Shown in pieces: positions 33,858 to 41,956 of a stretch of DNA of 64,000 nt. The notes below the pieces were generated by a model. The model did no database searches and had not been told where the DNA came from. It saw nothing but the letters and a program-made list of their open reading frames with translations. The first letter of the stretch is position 1. Every line of letters starts with the position of its first letter. Source of the stretch: Ancylobacter moscoviensis (GTDB taxonomy: Bacteria > Pseudomonadota > Alphaproteobacteria > Rhizobiales > Xanthobacteraceae). Location of the stretch: the NCBI RefSeq assembly GCF_007559435.1, contig NZ_VMBP01000001.1:807406-871405 (forward strand), in the 5' to 3' direction. The position numbers and the translations under genes are program-made.

Positions 33858-35005
33858 CACTTTACCACTCTCAGTGAAGAGTTGCGGGCAGCGACCGCAT
33901 AGCGCGGCGACGACTGGACGAGATAAGGGTCCGGACGGACCGGGCCGGGCGCCTCGACGATCAGCTCGAAGCGCGAGGCAGCGTTTGAAATCCCGATTCG
34001 CGGCGTCAGATGGGCGTGCAGCGTCTGCGGGTCGATGTGCACCTCGCCCTGCGGGGCGAGGAGATGCTGGCGCGTGGCGGCTTCCTTCACCGCCTCGACG
34101 TCGTCCGTGCCGGCCTCGGCGAGCGCGAGGACGAGCAGCTTCATCGCGATGTAGGAGGCTTCCGCGTCGGCGGAGGTGGAGGGGCCCTCGGGGAAGGCCG
34201 CGCGATAGGCACGGGTGAAAGCCTCGTTGGTCGGCGAGGCGAGGGAGGAGAAATAGACGCTGCAGCTCAGGTGCCCGTCGACCGCATCCGTGCCGATCTC
34301 TTCCAGCTCCGGTTCGGACAGCGTGCAGCTCGCCACCGGGATGACGCGCGGCTGGTCGATGCCGCGGGCATTGCAGGCGGCGCGGAAGGCGCGGAAGAAG
34401 GCGTAGTTGCTGGTGCCGATGAGGTTATTGAAGACGAAGCTCGGCCGGGCTTCGAGGATTGCCTCGACGACCTGGTCGATCTCGGTGTCGCCGACCGGCA
34501 CGTAGCGCTCGGCGAGGACCCGTGCCCCGCGCGCGGTCATCGCCTCACGGAAGATGCGGGTGTTCTCCCAGGCCCAGATGTAATTGGAGCCGATGCAGAA
34601 GGCGCTCGACCCGACATGGGCCAGCATGTGGTCGACGAGCGGCAGGACGTGCTGGTTCGGCGAGGCGCCGGTGTAGATGACGTTGTTGGAGCTCTCGAAG
34701 CCCTCATAATGCGAGGGGTACCAGAGCAGCGCGTCGTGCTTCTCGAAGCAGGGGATGACCTCCTTGCGGCTGGAGGAGGTGTAGCAGCCGACCACGTGCC
34801 GCACGCCCGACTGCAGCAGGTCGCGGCTGAGCGCGGCGTAGCTGGCGAGGTCGCCGCCCGGATTGACCACGACGGGTTCGACGGAGATGCCGGGCGCGAC
34901 CTGTTCGGCAACCGCCAGCAGCGCCCCGTTCAGCATGGAACGGGCGACGACGCTGTAGGGTCCGGTGGTCGAGAACATGACCCCTATGCGGTAGTGCTTC
35001 GACAC
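33857..35005 (-). CDS. amiC: Amide-binding negative regulator AmiC-like
   Basis: 382-residue cytoplasmic periplasmic-binding-protein fold without signal peptide, almost the length of Pseudomonas AmiC (385). Blocks include YRIGVMFSTTGPYSVVARSMLNGA, LWYPSHYEGFESSNNVIYTGASPNQH and IGSNYIWAWENTRIFREA, diagnostic of AmiC. It should bind AmiR when amide is absent and release it when amide binds. The start is GTG 35005, which gives the first beta strand (SKHYRIGVMF); an upstream ATG at 35077 would run through the leader terminator and is rejected. It is the first gene of the operon. Confidence 0.9.
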   Translation of the reverse strand: MSKHYRIGVMFSTTGPYSVVARSMLNGALLAVAEQVAPGISVEPVVVNPGGDLASYAALSRDLLQSGVRHVVGCYTSSSRKEVIPCFEKHDALLWYPSHYEGFESSNNVIYTGASPNQHVLPLVDHMLAHVGSSAFCIGSNYIWAWENTRIFREAMTARGARVLAERYVPVGDTEIDQVVEAILEARPSFVFNNLIGTSNYAFFRAFRAACNARGIDQPRVIPVASCTLSEPELEEIGTDAVDGHLSCSVYFSSLASPTNEAFTRAYRAAFPEGPSTSADAEASYIAMKLLVLALAEAGTDDVEAVKEAATRQHLLAPQGEVHIDPQTLHAHLTPRIGISNAASRFELIVEAPGPVRPDPYLVQSSPRYAVAARNSSLRVVK

Positions 35006-35017
35006 CCTGCGCTCCGA

Positions 35018-35058
35018 CCAAAACAAAAAACGCCCGCCGGCCTTTCGACCGTGGGCGT
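35018..35058 (-). terminator. Leader attenuator (intrinsic terminator) directly before amiC
   Basis: Minus strand: ACGCCC-ac-GGTC-gaaa-GGCC-ggc-GGGCGT followed by TTTTTGTTTT. The outer 6-bp stem, the inner GGTC/GGCC stem and the GNRA-type gaaa loop form a strong hairpin (35030-35058) with a T-run (35030-35021). No gene lies upstream on this strand to be terminated, so the hairpin must act inside the amiC leader. It ends about 15 bases before the amiC start codon. Confidence 0.85.
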
Positions 35059-35067
35059 CGTTGCCAC
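35051..35067 (-). promoter_or_regulatory. ANTAR-type hexaloop hairpin P2 (antiterminator)
   Basis: Minus strand: GTGGC-AACGAC-GCCCAC. A GGC/GCC stem, extended by GU/AC across one bulged C, closes the six-base loop AACGAC with A at position 1 and G at position 4, as required for ANTAR recognition. Its 3' arm (35051-35058) is also the 5' arm of the terminator stem, so P2 and the terminator exclude each other. Confidence 0.7.
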
Positions 35068-35127
35068 CAACCCGCAATGCCGATCGGCACCGTCGTTGGA
35101 AATGTTCACCGAAATTGCCGCGACATT

Positions 35128-35141
35128 GGGCATCCTTGCCC
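35128..35141 (-). promoter_or_regulatory. ANTAR-type hexaloop hairpin P1
   Basis: Minus strand: GGGC-AAGGAT-GCCC. Four GC pairs close a six-base loop with A at position 1 and G at position 4, the ANTAR consensus. It is about 60 bases upstream of P2, a longer linker than in most described ANTAR sites, so assignment as P1 is likely but not certain. Confidence 0.6.
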
Positions 35142-35576
35142 GCCGCTCGTTTCTTAGGCTCGCGTGAAGCCGCGCCTTTGTCAAGCGCTTTTCCTGTCCG
35201 TCACAGGCGGGTGAATAACTCGGCCCCGGCCGGCTGTCACCTGTCCGTCGCAAGGGTTCGGAGGGTGGTGACGGGGTGTGTCCCTGGTGAGGGTTTCACC
35301 CGGAGCGCCGGCAGCGGATCCTTCCGGTAAGATATGGACGCACGATGTGAACGAAACGGCGTCTTCGCACTTGATAGAGCACAGGCGGACCCGCCGGGAG
35401 GAAGTTGCCGGAGGCAACGATGCCATTCCCTAGCGTATCACATCGGGGTGTTGTCGCCCGCACGGGTTGTCGTGGCGTATTTCAGGCTTGCGGGCCGGAT
35501 GGGAACGGCTCGCGAGGCCAGGATTCAAAGTCGTCCCTTAGGAACCATCAAGACGTCGATAGCTGGAGTCTGCCGG

Positions 35577-35590
35577 TTGATCCGCATCAA
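35577..35590 (+). promoter_or_regulatory. FNR/FixK-type box upstream of the CBS-BON gene
   Basis: TTGAT-CCGC-ATCAA is a perfect FNR/FixK consensus palindrome. Its centre (35583.5) lies about 30 bp before an AACAAT hexamer (35613-35618) that could serve as -10 region, so the geometry fits a class II site around -41.5 with transcription starting near 35625. The CBS gene ATG is at 35645 after GGGAGG. Confidence 0.75.
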
Positions 35591-35644
35591 TCCTGTCGAT
35601 GTCGGATCATGAAACAATGAAGACAATAAAATCGGGAGGTTAAC

Positions 35645-36331
35645 ATGAAGGCACGTGACGTGATGACGTCGCCGGTGATCACGGCGAAATCCACCGACCT
35701 CGTGGTGCACGTGGCGCGGCAACTGCTCGACAACCGTATCAGCGCCGTACCGATCGTGGACGATGGCGGAGAGGTGGTGGGCATCGTCAGCGAGGGCGAC
35801 CTGCTGCGCCGCGCCGAGGCGGGGACCGAGCGGCGGCGCTCCTGGTGGCTGGAGGCGCTGCTCGACGACAGCACGCTCGCCGCGGAATATGTGAAGGCGC
35901 ATGGGCGCACCGCCACCGACGTGATGCGCCGGCCGGTGGTGACGGCCAAGCCCGACACGCCGCTCGACGAGATCGCCTCCCTGATGGAGGAGCACCGCAT
36001 CAAGCGCATCCCCATCGTCGAAGGCGGCAAGCTGGTCGGCATCGTCAGCCGCTCCAACCTCATTCAGGCGGTGGCGCGCCGGAGCATGGGACTGGAGATC
36101 CCGCTTTCCGACAGCGCCATCCGCGAGCAGGTGATGACCCGGCTGCGCGAGCAGCCCTGGGCCAATACGTGGCGTCTGAACGTCACCGTGGATGACGGCG
36201 TGGTGAACCTCTGGGGCATCGCCAATGCGGATGCCGAGAGGCGGGCGCTGCGCGTCGTCGCCGAGACGACGCCGGGCGTGCGGGCGGTGAACGATCACCT
36301 GATCCGGGAACCGATGGGCGGTTGGGCATGA
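35645..36331 (+). CDS. CBS-pair plus BON domain protein
   Basis: 228-residue cytoplasmic protein. Two CBS domains come first (about 1-56, MKARDVMTSPVITAKSTDLV; about 95-150, DVMRRPVVTAKPDTPLDEIA), then a C-terminal BON domain (about 158-222, IREQVMTRLREQPW to GVRAVNDHLI). CBS pairs bind adenosine nucleotides and report energy status. Similar CBS-BON proteins occur in rhizobial low-oxygen regulons. An FNR/FixK-type box precedes it. A universal stress protein gene follows 55 bp downstream, probably in the same unit. Confidence 0.88.
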   Translation: MKARDVMTSPVITAKSTDLVVHVARQLLDNRISAVPIVDDGGEVVGIVSEGDLLRRAEAGTERRRSWWLEALLDDSTLAAEYVKAHGRTATDVMRRPVVTAKPDTPLDEIASLMEEHRIKRIPIVEGGKLVGIVSRSNLIQAVARRSMGLEIPLSDSAIREQVMTRLREQPWANTWRLNVTVDDGVVNLWGIANADAERRALRVVAETTPGVRAVNDHLIREPMGGWA

Positions 36332-36386
36332 TGGCTCGGGCCGCGGGGGCGCTCGTCCCCGTGGCGCCCATGCAAGGAGACGCACC

Positions 36387-36824
36387 ATGTTCGCCCATAT
36401 CCTCATCCCCACCGACGGCTCGCCGCTGTCGAACACCGCCGTGCAATCGGCCATGGCTCTGGCGCGCGACGCCGGCGCCAAGGTGACGGTGTTCACGGCG
36501 GTGGAGCCGTTCCGCCTCCTCACCTGGTCCTCGTCGCAGATCGAAGCCACCCGGGCCGACTATGAACGGCAGGCGCATGCGACGGCGGGCGAGTTCCTCT
36601 CCGCCGCCGAGCAGATCGCCCGGCAGTTCGGCGTGCCCTGCGACGTGGTGCAGGTGGAGAGCGACGACCCCTGGCGCGCCATCGTCGAGACCGCCGATGC
36701 CCGCGACTGCGACCTGATCGCCATGGCCTCGCACGGCCGGCGCGGCGTCGCGGCGCTGGTGCTGGGCAGCGTGACGCAGAAGGTGCTGACGCATTCGACG
36801 GTGCCGGTCCTCGTCTATCGCTGA
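36387..36824 (+). CDS. Universal stress protein (UspA family)
   Basis: 145-residue single Usp domain. It starts MFAHILIPTDGSPLSNTAV and ends with the ATP-binding motif G-x2-G-x9-GS (ASHGRRGVAALVLGSVTQKVL) followed by STVPVLVYR, so it is of the ATP-binding type. An AAGGAG ribosome site precedes the ATG. Its place after a CBS-BON gene and before a phosphoribosyltransferase is typical of oxygen-limitation stress clusters. Confidence 0.92.
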   Translation: MFAHILIPTDGSPLSNTAVQSAMALARDAGAKVTVFTAVEPFRLLTWSSSQIEATRADYERQAHATAGEFLSAAEQIARQFGVPCDVVQVESDDPWRAIVETADARDCDLIAMASHGRRGVAALVLGSVTQKVLTHSTVPVLVYR

Positions 36825-36845
36825 CGCCCGGCGCGGGAGGCCGCG

Positions 36846-37505
36846 ATGGTGTTCGCCGACCGAAGCGATGCCGGGCGCCGGCTGGCGGCCGCGCTCCTGC
36901 CCTACCGGACGAAGCGCCCGGTGGTGCTCGCCCTGCCGCGTGGCGGCGTGCCGGTGGCGGCGGAGGTGGCGCGGGCGCTGGCGGCCCCGCTCGACCTCGT
37001 TCTCGTGCGCAAGATCGGCCTGCCCTGGCAGCCGGAGCTCGCCATCGGTGCGGTGGTCGACGGCGCCGAGCCGGTGATCGTGCGCAACGAGGAGATCATC
37101 GCGCATGAGGGCGTGGGCGAGGCGGAGTTCCAGCGCGTCTGCCGTCGGGAACTGGCGGAGATCGAGCGCCGCCGGGCTCGTTATCTCGGGGCCCGCGAGC
37201 GGGCGGAAATCGCCGGGCGGGTGGTGATCATCGTCGATGACGGCATCGCCACCGGCGCCACGGTGAAGGCGGCGCTGCGGGCGATCCGCCGGCGCGGGCC
37301 GGCGCAGCTGGTGTTGGCCGTTCCGGTCGCCCCGCCCGAGGCGGTGGCCGAGCTGCGGCCGGAGGTCGACGATCTCGTCTGCCTGGAGATGCCGGAGCGT
37401 TTCGGCGCGCTCGGGCATTTCTATCGGGATTTCGGCCAGCTCGGCGACGAGGAGGTGATCGCGACGCTGGCGCGCTTTCCCGTCCGTCCGCCGTCGCCCG
37501 CCTGA
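36846..37505 (+). CDS. Phosphoribosyltransferase family protein
   Basis: 219-residue type I phosphoribosyltransferase. VFADRSDAGRRLAAALLPY at the N-terminus, GGVPVAAEVARAL, and the PRPP-binding loop VVIIVDDGIATGATVKAAL are clear. Such proteins often accompany usp, alpha/beta hydrolase and PHA genes and their substrate is unknown; a role in base or nucleotide salvage during stress is possible. It is 21 bp after the usp gene. Confidence 0.85.
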   Translation: MVFADRSDAGRRLAAALLPYRTKRPVVLALPRGGVPVAAEVARALAAPLDLVLVRKIGLPWQPELAIGAVVDGAEPVIVRNEEIIAHEGVGEAEFQRVCRRELAEIERRRARYLGARERAEIAGRVVIIVDDGIATGATVKAALRAIRRRGPAQLVLAVPVAPPEAVAELRPEVDDLVCLEMPERFGALGHFYRDFGQLGDEEVIATLARFPVRPPSPA

Positions 37506-37622
37506 AGGGCGGCGCGGGGCGCGGTGGTTTTCATCTGGCCGTCGGCGGCGGGGCGGGTAAAGATCGTCGCCGTTCGGGCGATCGGCGAGGATGCCGGCGG
37601 CCCTTGCGGTCGCGGGGATGGG

Positions 37623-39665
37623 ATGGCCGATTTCAACTGCCTGTACAGCCATGGCTTCCTGCGCGTCGCCTCCTGCGTGCCGAGCGGACGCGTCGCCGAT
37701 CCGGCCTTTGCCGCCCGCGCGCATCTGGAGCTGGCGGCGCAGGGGCATGCGCGCGATGTCGGGGTGATGCTGTTCCCGGAGCTGGGGCTGTCCTCCTACG
37801 CCATCGACGACCTGCTGCTGCAGGACGCGCTGCTCGACCGGGTGGAGGCGGCGGTGGGCGATCTCGTCGCGGCCTCGCACGATCTCTATCCGGTGCTCGT
37901 CGTCGGCGCGCCGCTGCGCCGTGAGGGACAGCTCTTCAACACCGCCCTCGTCATCCATCGCGGCGCGCTGCTGGGAGCGGTGCCGAAGAGCTACCTGCCC
38001 AATTACCGCGAATTCTACGAGCGGCGGCACTTCGTCCCCGGACTCGGCCAGCGCGGCGGGACGATCAGGGTCGCCGGGCAGGAGGTGCCGTTCGGGACCG
38101 ACCTGCTCTTCCGCTCGCGGGGCAGCGTGCCCTTCACCTTCCATGTGGAGGTCTGCGAGGACATCTGGGTGCCGCTGCCGCCCTCCACGCGGGCGGCGTT
38201 GGCGGGGGCGGAACTGCTGCTCAACCTCTCGGCGAGCAACATCACCATCGGCAAGGCGCGTCACCGCCGTCTGCTCTGCGCCAGCCATTCGGCGCGATGC
38301 ATAGCCGCCTATGCATACTCCGCCGCGGGGCCGGGGGAATCGACGACCGACCTCGCCTGGGACGGTCAGGCAGCGATCTTCGAGAATGGCGACGCGCTCG
38401 GCGAGAGCGAACGCTTCCCGGCCGGGCCGACCCTCGTCGCCGCCGATATCGACCTCGAACGCTTGCGTCAGGAGCGCATGCGCACCAACACGTTCGGCGA
38501 CTGCGTGCGGGAAGAGGGGACGGGCGGTTTCCGCACCGTCGGCTTCGTCCTCGACCGGCCAGCGGCGGCGGTTCCGCTGGAGCGGGTGATCGAGCGCTTC
38601 CCCTATGTGCCGGCGGACGCCTCGCGCCTCGCCGAGGAGTGCTACGAGGCCTACAACATCCAGGTTCAGGGGCTGGCGCAGCGGCTTGCGGCGACGGGCG
38701 TCCGGCACGCGGTGATCGGCGTTTCCGGCGGGCTCGATTCCACCCAGGCGCTGATCGTCGCGACGCGGGCGATGGATCGCCTCGGCCGGCCGCGTTCGGA
38801 TGTGCTGGCCTACACGCTGCCCGGCTTCGCCACCTCCGATGCCACGCGCGCGAATGCGCAGGCGCTGATCGCCGCGCTCGGCGTGACCGGGGGCGAGATC
38901 GACATCCGGCCGGCGGCGCGGCAGATGCTGGCGGATCTCGGCCATCCCTTCGCCAGGGGCGAGCCGGTCTACGACGTGACCTTCGAGAACGTGCAGGCGG
39001 GCCTGCGCACGGACTACCTGTTCCGGCTCGCCAACCGGGCCGGCGGGCTGGTGGTGGGCACCGGCGACCTCTCCGAGCTGGGGCTCGGCTGGTGCACCTA
39101 TGGCGTCGGCGATCACATGTCGCATTACAATGTGAACGCCTCCGTGCCGAAGACGCTGATCCAGCACCTGATCCGCTTCGTCGCCGCCTCCGGAGACGTC
39201 TCGCCGGAGACGGCGGGGGTACTCGACGCGGTGCTGGCCACCGAGATCTCGCCCGAGCTGGTGCCGGCCGAAGCGGGAGCGGCGATCCAGTCGACGCAGC
39301 AGGTGGTCGGTCCCTATGCGCTGCAGGACTTCAACCTGTTCTACCTGACGCGCTACGGCTTCCGCCCCTCGCGCATCGCCTACCTCGCCGAGCGGGCCTG
39401 GGGCGATGTGGAGCGCGGGCGCTGGCCGACGAACATCCCGCCGGAGGATCGGCGGGCCTATTCCCGCGCCGAAATCCGCCACTGGCTGCGGGTGTTCCTG
39501 ACGCGCTTCTTCGCCAACCAGTTCAAGCGCTCGGCGCTGCCCAACGGCCCGAAGATCACCGCCGGCGGCTCCCTGTCGCCGCGCGGCGACTGGCGGGCGC
39601 CGTCCGATGCGGGGGCGCAGCTCTGGCTCGAGGAACTCGACGCGGTCTTGCCGCCGGAGACGTAA
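37623..39665 (+). CDS. nadE: NAD(+) synthetase, glutamine-hydrolysing
   Basis: 680-residue bifunctional enzyme making NAD from deamido-NAD, ATP and glutamine. The N-terminal glutaminase domain (nitrilase fold) has E53 (FPELGLSSY), K122 (VPKSYLPNY) and C178 (VEVCEDIW). The C-terminal synthetase domain has the ATP pyrophosphatase loop [12 protein letters not shown] and [12 protein letters not shown]. The full set of catalytic residues is present. ATG 37623 gives the family start; an upstream start would add 33 residues of intergenic character. It follows the phosphoribosyltransferase gene after 117 bp. A nicotinamidase gene at 42.6 kb is functionally related. Confidence 0.93.
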   Translation: MADFNCLYSHGFLRVASCVPSGRVADPAFAARAHLELAAQGHARDVGVMLFPELGLSSYAIDDLLLQDALLDRVEAAVGDLVAASHDLYPVLVVGAPLRREGQLFNTALVIHRGALLGAVPKSYLPNYREFYERRHFVPGLGQRGGTIRVAGQEVPFGTDLLFRSRGSVPFTFHVEVCEDIWVPLPPSTRAALAGAELLLNLSASNITIGKARHRRLLCASHSARCIAAYAYSAAGPGESTTDLAWDGQAAIFENGDALGESERFPAGPTLVAADIDLERLRQERMRTNTFGDCVREEGTGGFRTVGFVLDRPAAAVPLERVIERFPYVPADASRLAEECYEAYNIQVQGLAQRLAATGVRHAVIGVSGGLDSTQALIVATRAMDRLGRPRSDVLAYTLPGFATSDATRANAQALIAALGVTGGEIDIRPAARQMLADLGHPFARGEPVYDVTFENVQAGLRTDYLFRLANRAGGLVVGTGDLSELGLGWCTYGVGDHMSHYNVNASVPKTLIQHLIRFVAASGDVSPETAGVLDAVLATEISPELVPAEAGAAIQSTQQVVGPYALQDFNLFYLTRYGFRPSRIAYLAERAWGDVERGRWPTNIPPEDRRAYSRAEIRHWLRVFLTRFFANQFKRSALPNGPKITAGGSLSPRGDWRAPSDAGAQLWLEELDAVLPPET

Positions 39666-39671
39666 ACCGGT

Positions 39672-40754
39672 TCAGGCGCGGGCGACGATCCAGTCGGCGA
39701 TGCGCGGCCATAGCTCGGCATGCGCCTGCCGGCCCGCGAGCACGGCCAGGTGCTGCAGCCCGACGCCGACTTCCGCGGGATGGGTGAGCACCTGCGTGTC
39801 GGCGTCGCCCATGCGGGCGAAGAACGGTTCGACGCTGGCGCGTGGGCCGATCTCGTCCGCCTCGTTGACCACGGCGAGAACGGGGAGCGCGAGGTCCGCC
39901 GGCCCGAGCGTGCGCCCGCCGAGGGTGAATGCGCCCCGGCGGAAACGGTCCTCCCGGTACAGTTCTTCGACGAGTTCATGGACCAGCCGGCCGGGCAGGG
40001 CCACCTCGTCCAGCGCCCAGCGCTCGACATGGATGTGGATGTCGAGCGCGGCCGGATCGCCGAGACAGAGGGCTCCGTCCATCCAGCGCGCCCAGAGGAA
40101 GGTGCCGGGTGAGAGCAGGGCGCAGGACTGGGAGAGCTGCGAGCCCGCTATGGCGTCGTCGCTCGGGGGGCGGCGCTCCTGCGCGACCACCATGTCGCGG
40201 AACGGGCTGGAACCCGGCTCGAAGCTCAGCGGCGCGCCGAGCAGCACGAGGCCGCGCGCGAGGCCCGGTTGTGCCGCGCAGGCGAGGGCGGCGAGCGTGC
40301 CGCCGAGCGAATGGCCGAGCAGGAAGGGAGCGGCGCCCATGCGGGTCGCGATCGCCTCGCGCGCGGTTGCAATGGCCCGAACATAGGCTTCGATGCCGGC
40401 GCTGCCGTCGCCATCCGCTGGCGGAAGCCATTCCAGCAGATGGACCCCGAACTTCCGGTCGAGGCAGAAGCGCACCGTGCTGACGGCCGGCGTCAGGTCC
40501 CAGATGTAGGGACGCTTGATCGGCGCCGGCACCATGAACAGGGCGGGGCCGGCCGTCTCGCCGGGATAATGCCGCAACCGCCAGTGCGGGCCGGAGGCCA
40601 CCACCTCGAACGCGCATTCATGCGTGCCGAAGCCGAACAGGTCGAGCGTGCGTGCCTGCATGCCGCGCCACTGGTCCATGGCCGAGAGCTGGGTCGCGCG
40701 CAGCCCGGCGAAGAAGCGCGGATCGACCGGCGATGATGATGGGGGGCGGGGCAT
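39672..40754 (-). CDS. Alpha/beta hydrolase, PHA synthase-like with serine nucleophile
   Basis: 360-residue protein. ALFMVPAPIKRPYIWDLTPAVSTVRFCLDRKFGVHLLEW resembles class I/III PHA synthase, but the nucleophile box is LLGHSLGGTLA with S149, whereas PHA synthases use cysteine (GxCxG). Acid and base candidates are in VVNEADEIGP and VGLQHLAVL. It is therefore more likely a hydrolase or acyl-transferase of PHA-related substrates than a polymerase. It overlaps the chaB stop (ATGA), so both are cotranscribed. phaZ is 36 kb away. Confidence 0.8.
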   Translation of the reverse strand: MPRPPSSSPVDPRFFAGLRATQLSAMDQWRGMQARTLDLFGFGTHECAFEVVASGPHWRLRHYPGETAGPALFMVPAPIKRPYIWDLTPAVSTVRFCLDRKFGVHLLEWLPPADGDGSAGIEAYVRAIATAREAIATRMGAAPFLLGHSLGGTLAALACAAQPGLARGLVLLGAPLSFEPGSSPFRDMVVAQERRPPSDDAIAGSQLSQSCALLSPGTFLWARWMDGALCLGDPAALDIHIHVERWALDEVALPGRLVHELVEELYREDRFRRGAFTLGGRTLGPADLALPVLAVVNEADEIGPRASVEPFFARMGDADTQVLTHPAEVGVGLQHLAVLAGRQAHAELWPRIADWIVARA

Positions 40755-40960
40755 CAGAGCGGCACCCAGCGTTCGCCGTCCTTGACGTAGGAGCGCTTCA
40801 CCGCGGCCCAGGCGATGCGGTGGGCGCGCTCCTCGCGGTCGGGTTCGCCCGCATGCGTGCCAAAGGCGTGGTTGAAGGCCTCACGATAGATGTCCTGAGC
40901 GTGGGCAGGCAGATGCGCGCGGACCGGCGGTGGCAGGTCGGCATTGGTCGCGTAAGGCAT
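40754..40960 (-). CDS. chaB: ChaB family protein
   Basis: 68-residue protein with the complete ChaB family sequence: MPYATNADLPPPVRAHLPAHAQDIYREAFNHAF and AWAAVKRSYVKDGERW. E. coli chaB lies next to the cation exchanger chaA, but the function is poorly known. ATG 40960 follows GGAGGTCC. Its 3' end overlaps the start of the alpha/beta hydrolase gene, an operon. Confidence 0.9.
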   Translation of the reverse strand: MPYATNADLPPPVRAHLPAHAQDIYREAFNHAFGTHAGEPDREERAHRIAWAAVKRSYVKDGERWVPL

Positions 40961-41061
40961 GGTGGACCTCCGCAATAGGTCTCGGCTGAGCTGTCGGCGG
41001 CACCTCTCGGGCGGCGTCCCGGTATCGTGCCGGGCTTCGCGCTCGCGAGCGTTGATGCAGG

Positions 41062-41922
41062 TCAGCGCGGCTCCGCTCGCAGAACCGGCGACAGGCTCAG
41101 CACGGGATCATGCCAGAAGGCGCGCCGGTCGGCGAGGAATCGTGCGGCGATCTCGTTGCCGCGCCGCACGGCCGCCACCGCCGGCGCGCCGCGCAGCAGG
41201 CCGTCGATGAGGCCGGCGGCAAAGACATCGCCCGCGCCGGTGGTATCCGTGGGGCGAGTGAGAGGCGCGACCGGCACGCCCGAGCGCCCGGCGTCGTCGC
41301 AGACCTCGACCGGCCGGGCGCCGTCCGTCAGCACCAGCGCCGACAGGGCCGGGCTGCCGATCTGGCGCGCCTGCCGCAAAGCGCCCTCGCCTGAAGGGAA
41401 GGCGTGGTCGGAGGCGGAGGCGACCAGTATCTCGGCCGGCCGGTGCTCGCCGGCCTCCAGCGGCACCTGTGCGACGACGCGCGTGCGCCCCGCCAGCTCC
41501 GCCAGCAGGCCCGGCTCCGCCCGGCGGACGTTCACATAGGCCATGTCCACCGTCGCCGGCGGCAGCGCGGTGAGGCGGCGGGCTTCGGTGGTTGCCGGCG
41601 CGAGGATGGTCCGTTCGCCGGAAGGGTCGATGAAGATCTCCAGCGGGATGGTCGGCGCCTCGGTGAGGCGCACATGCCGTACGTCGAAGCGGAGCCGCGA
41701 CAACGCTTCGAGGCAGGCGCGGCCGGCATCGTCGGTCGAGAGCGTGGTGACGAGGGTCACGTGATGCCCCAGCGCCAGCAGCGTGGCGCCGGTGCCGAAG
41801 CCTCCGCCGCCGATGCGCAGCTCCGTGCCGCCATGAGTGACGCGTCCGCCGGCGGCAAGCGGGCCGGCGAGCCGCCAGAGGCGATCGACATTGATGCTGC
41901 CGGCGACGAGGACGTGCGCCAT
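41062..41922 (-). CDS. PfkB/ribokinase family sugar kinase
   Basis: 286-residue kinase. N-terminal MAHVLVAGSINVDRLWRL and GGGGFGTGATLLALGHHVTLV form the sugar-binding side. The C-terminal PfkB signature DTTGAGDVFAAGLIDGLL carries the catalytic aspartate. The substrate (sugar or nucleoside) is not evident. It stands alone on the minus strand, 34 bp from DUF3775. Because of its distance from the carbohydrate island at 46-56 kb a link is unproven. Confidence 0.85.
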   Translation of the reverse strand: MAHVLVAGSINVDRLWRLAGPLAAGGRVTHGGTELRIGGGGFGTGATLLALGHHVTLVTTLSTDDAGRACLEALSRLRFDVRHVRLTEAPTIPLEIFIDPSGERTILAPATTEARRLTALPPATVDMAYVNVRRAEPGLLAELAGRTRVVAQVPLEAGEHRPAEILVASASDHAFPSGEGALRQARQIGSPALSALVLTDGARPVEVCDDAGRSGVPVAPLTRPTDTTGAGDVFAAGLIDGLLRGAPAVAAVRRGNEIAARFLADRRAFWHDPVLSLSPVLRAEPR

Positions 41923-41956
41923 CAGGCCGCTCGGGAGTCGGTCGACGGAAGGGGCG

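Larger units (their letters stand above)
35059..35644. other. Divergent intergenic region: amide-operon leader/promoter and CBS-gene promoter
   Basis: No gene is supported here. Leftward: hairpins P1 and P2, a TTGACA hexamer on the minus strand (35184-35179) as possible -35 without a good -10, an inverted repeat CCTGT-ccgtc-ACAGG (35193-35207), and a second copy of CCTGTCCGTC at 35240-35249. Rightward: an FNR/FixK box (35577-35590) and a -10-like element before the CBS gene. The middle (35260-35560) shows nothing I can name. Confidence 0.6.

Noticed and set aside
35090-35099. Second AACGAC (in CCAACGACGG) as the ANTAR P1 hairpin
   Set aside because: It has the same loop sequence as P2 and a shorter linker, but its stem is only two base pairs. 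The GGGC/GCCC hairpin at 35128-35141 is much more stable.
35181-35426. Small minus-strand open frame in the amiC-CBS gap
   Set aside because: No ribosome site or family resemblance, and it would run through the putative promoter repeats.
36183-39482. Long minus-strand open frame opposite the usp, phosphoribosyltransferase and nadE genes
   Set aside because: The sense strand carries complete catalytic motifs. The antisense product is compositional (RR, HH, GG) with no recognisable fold.
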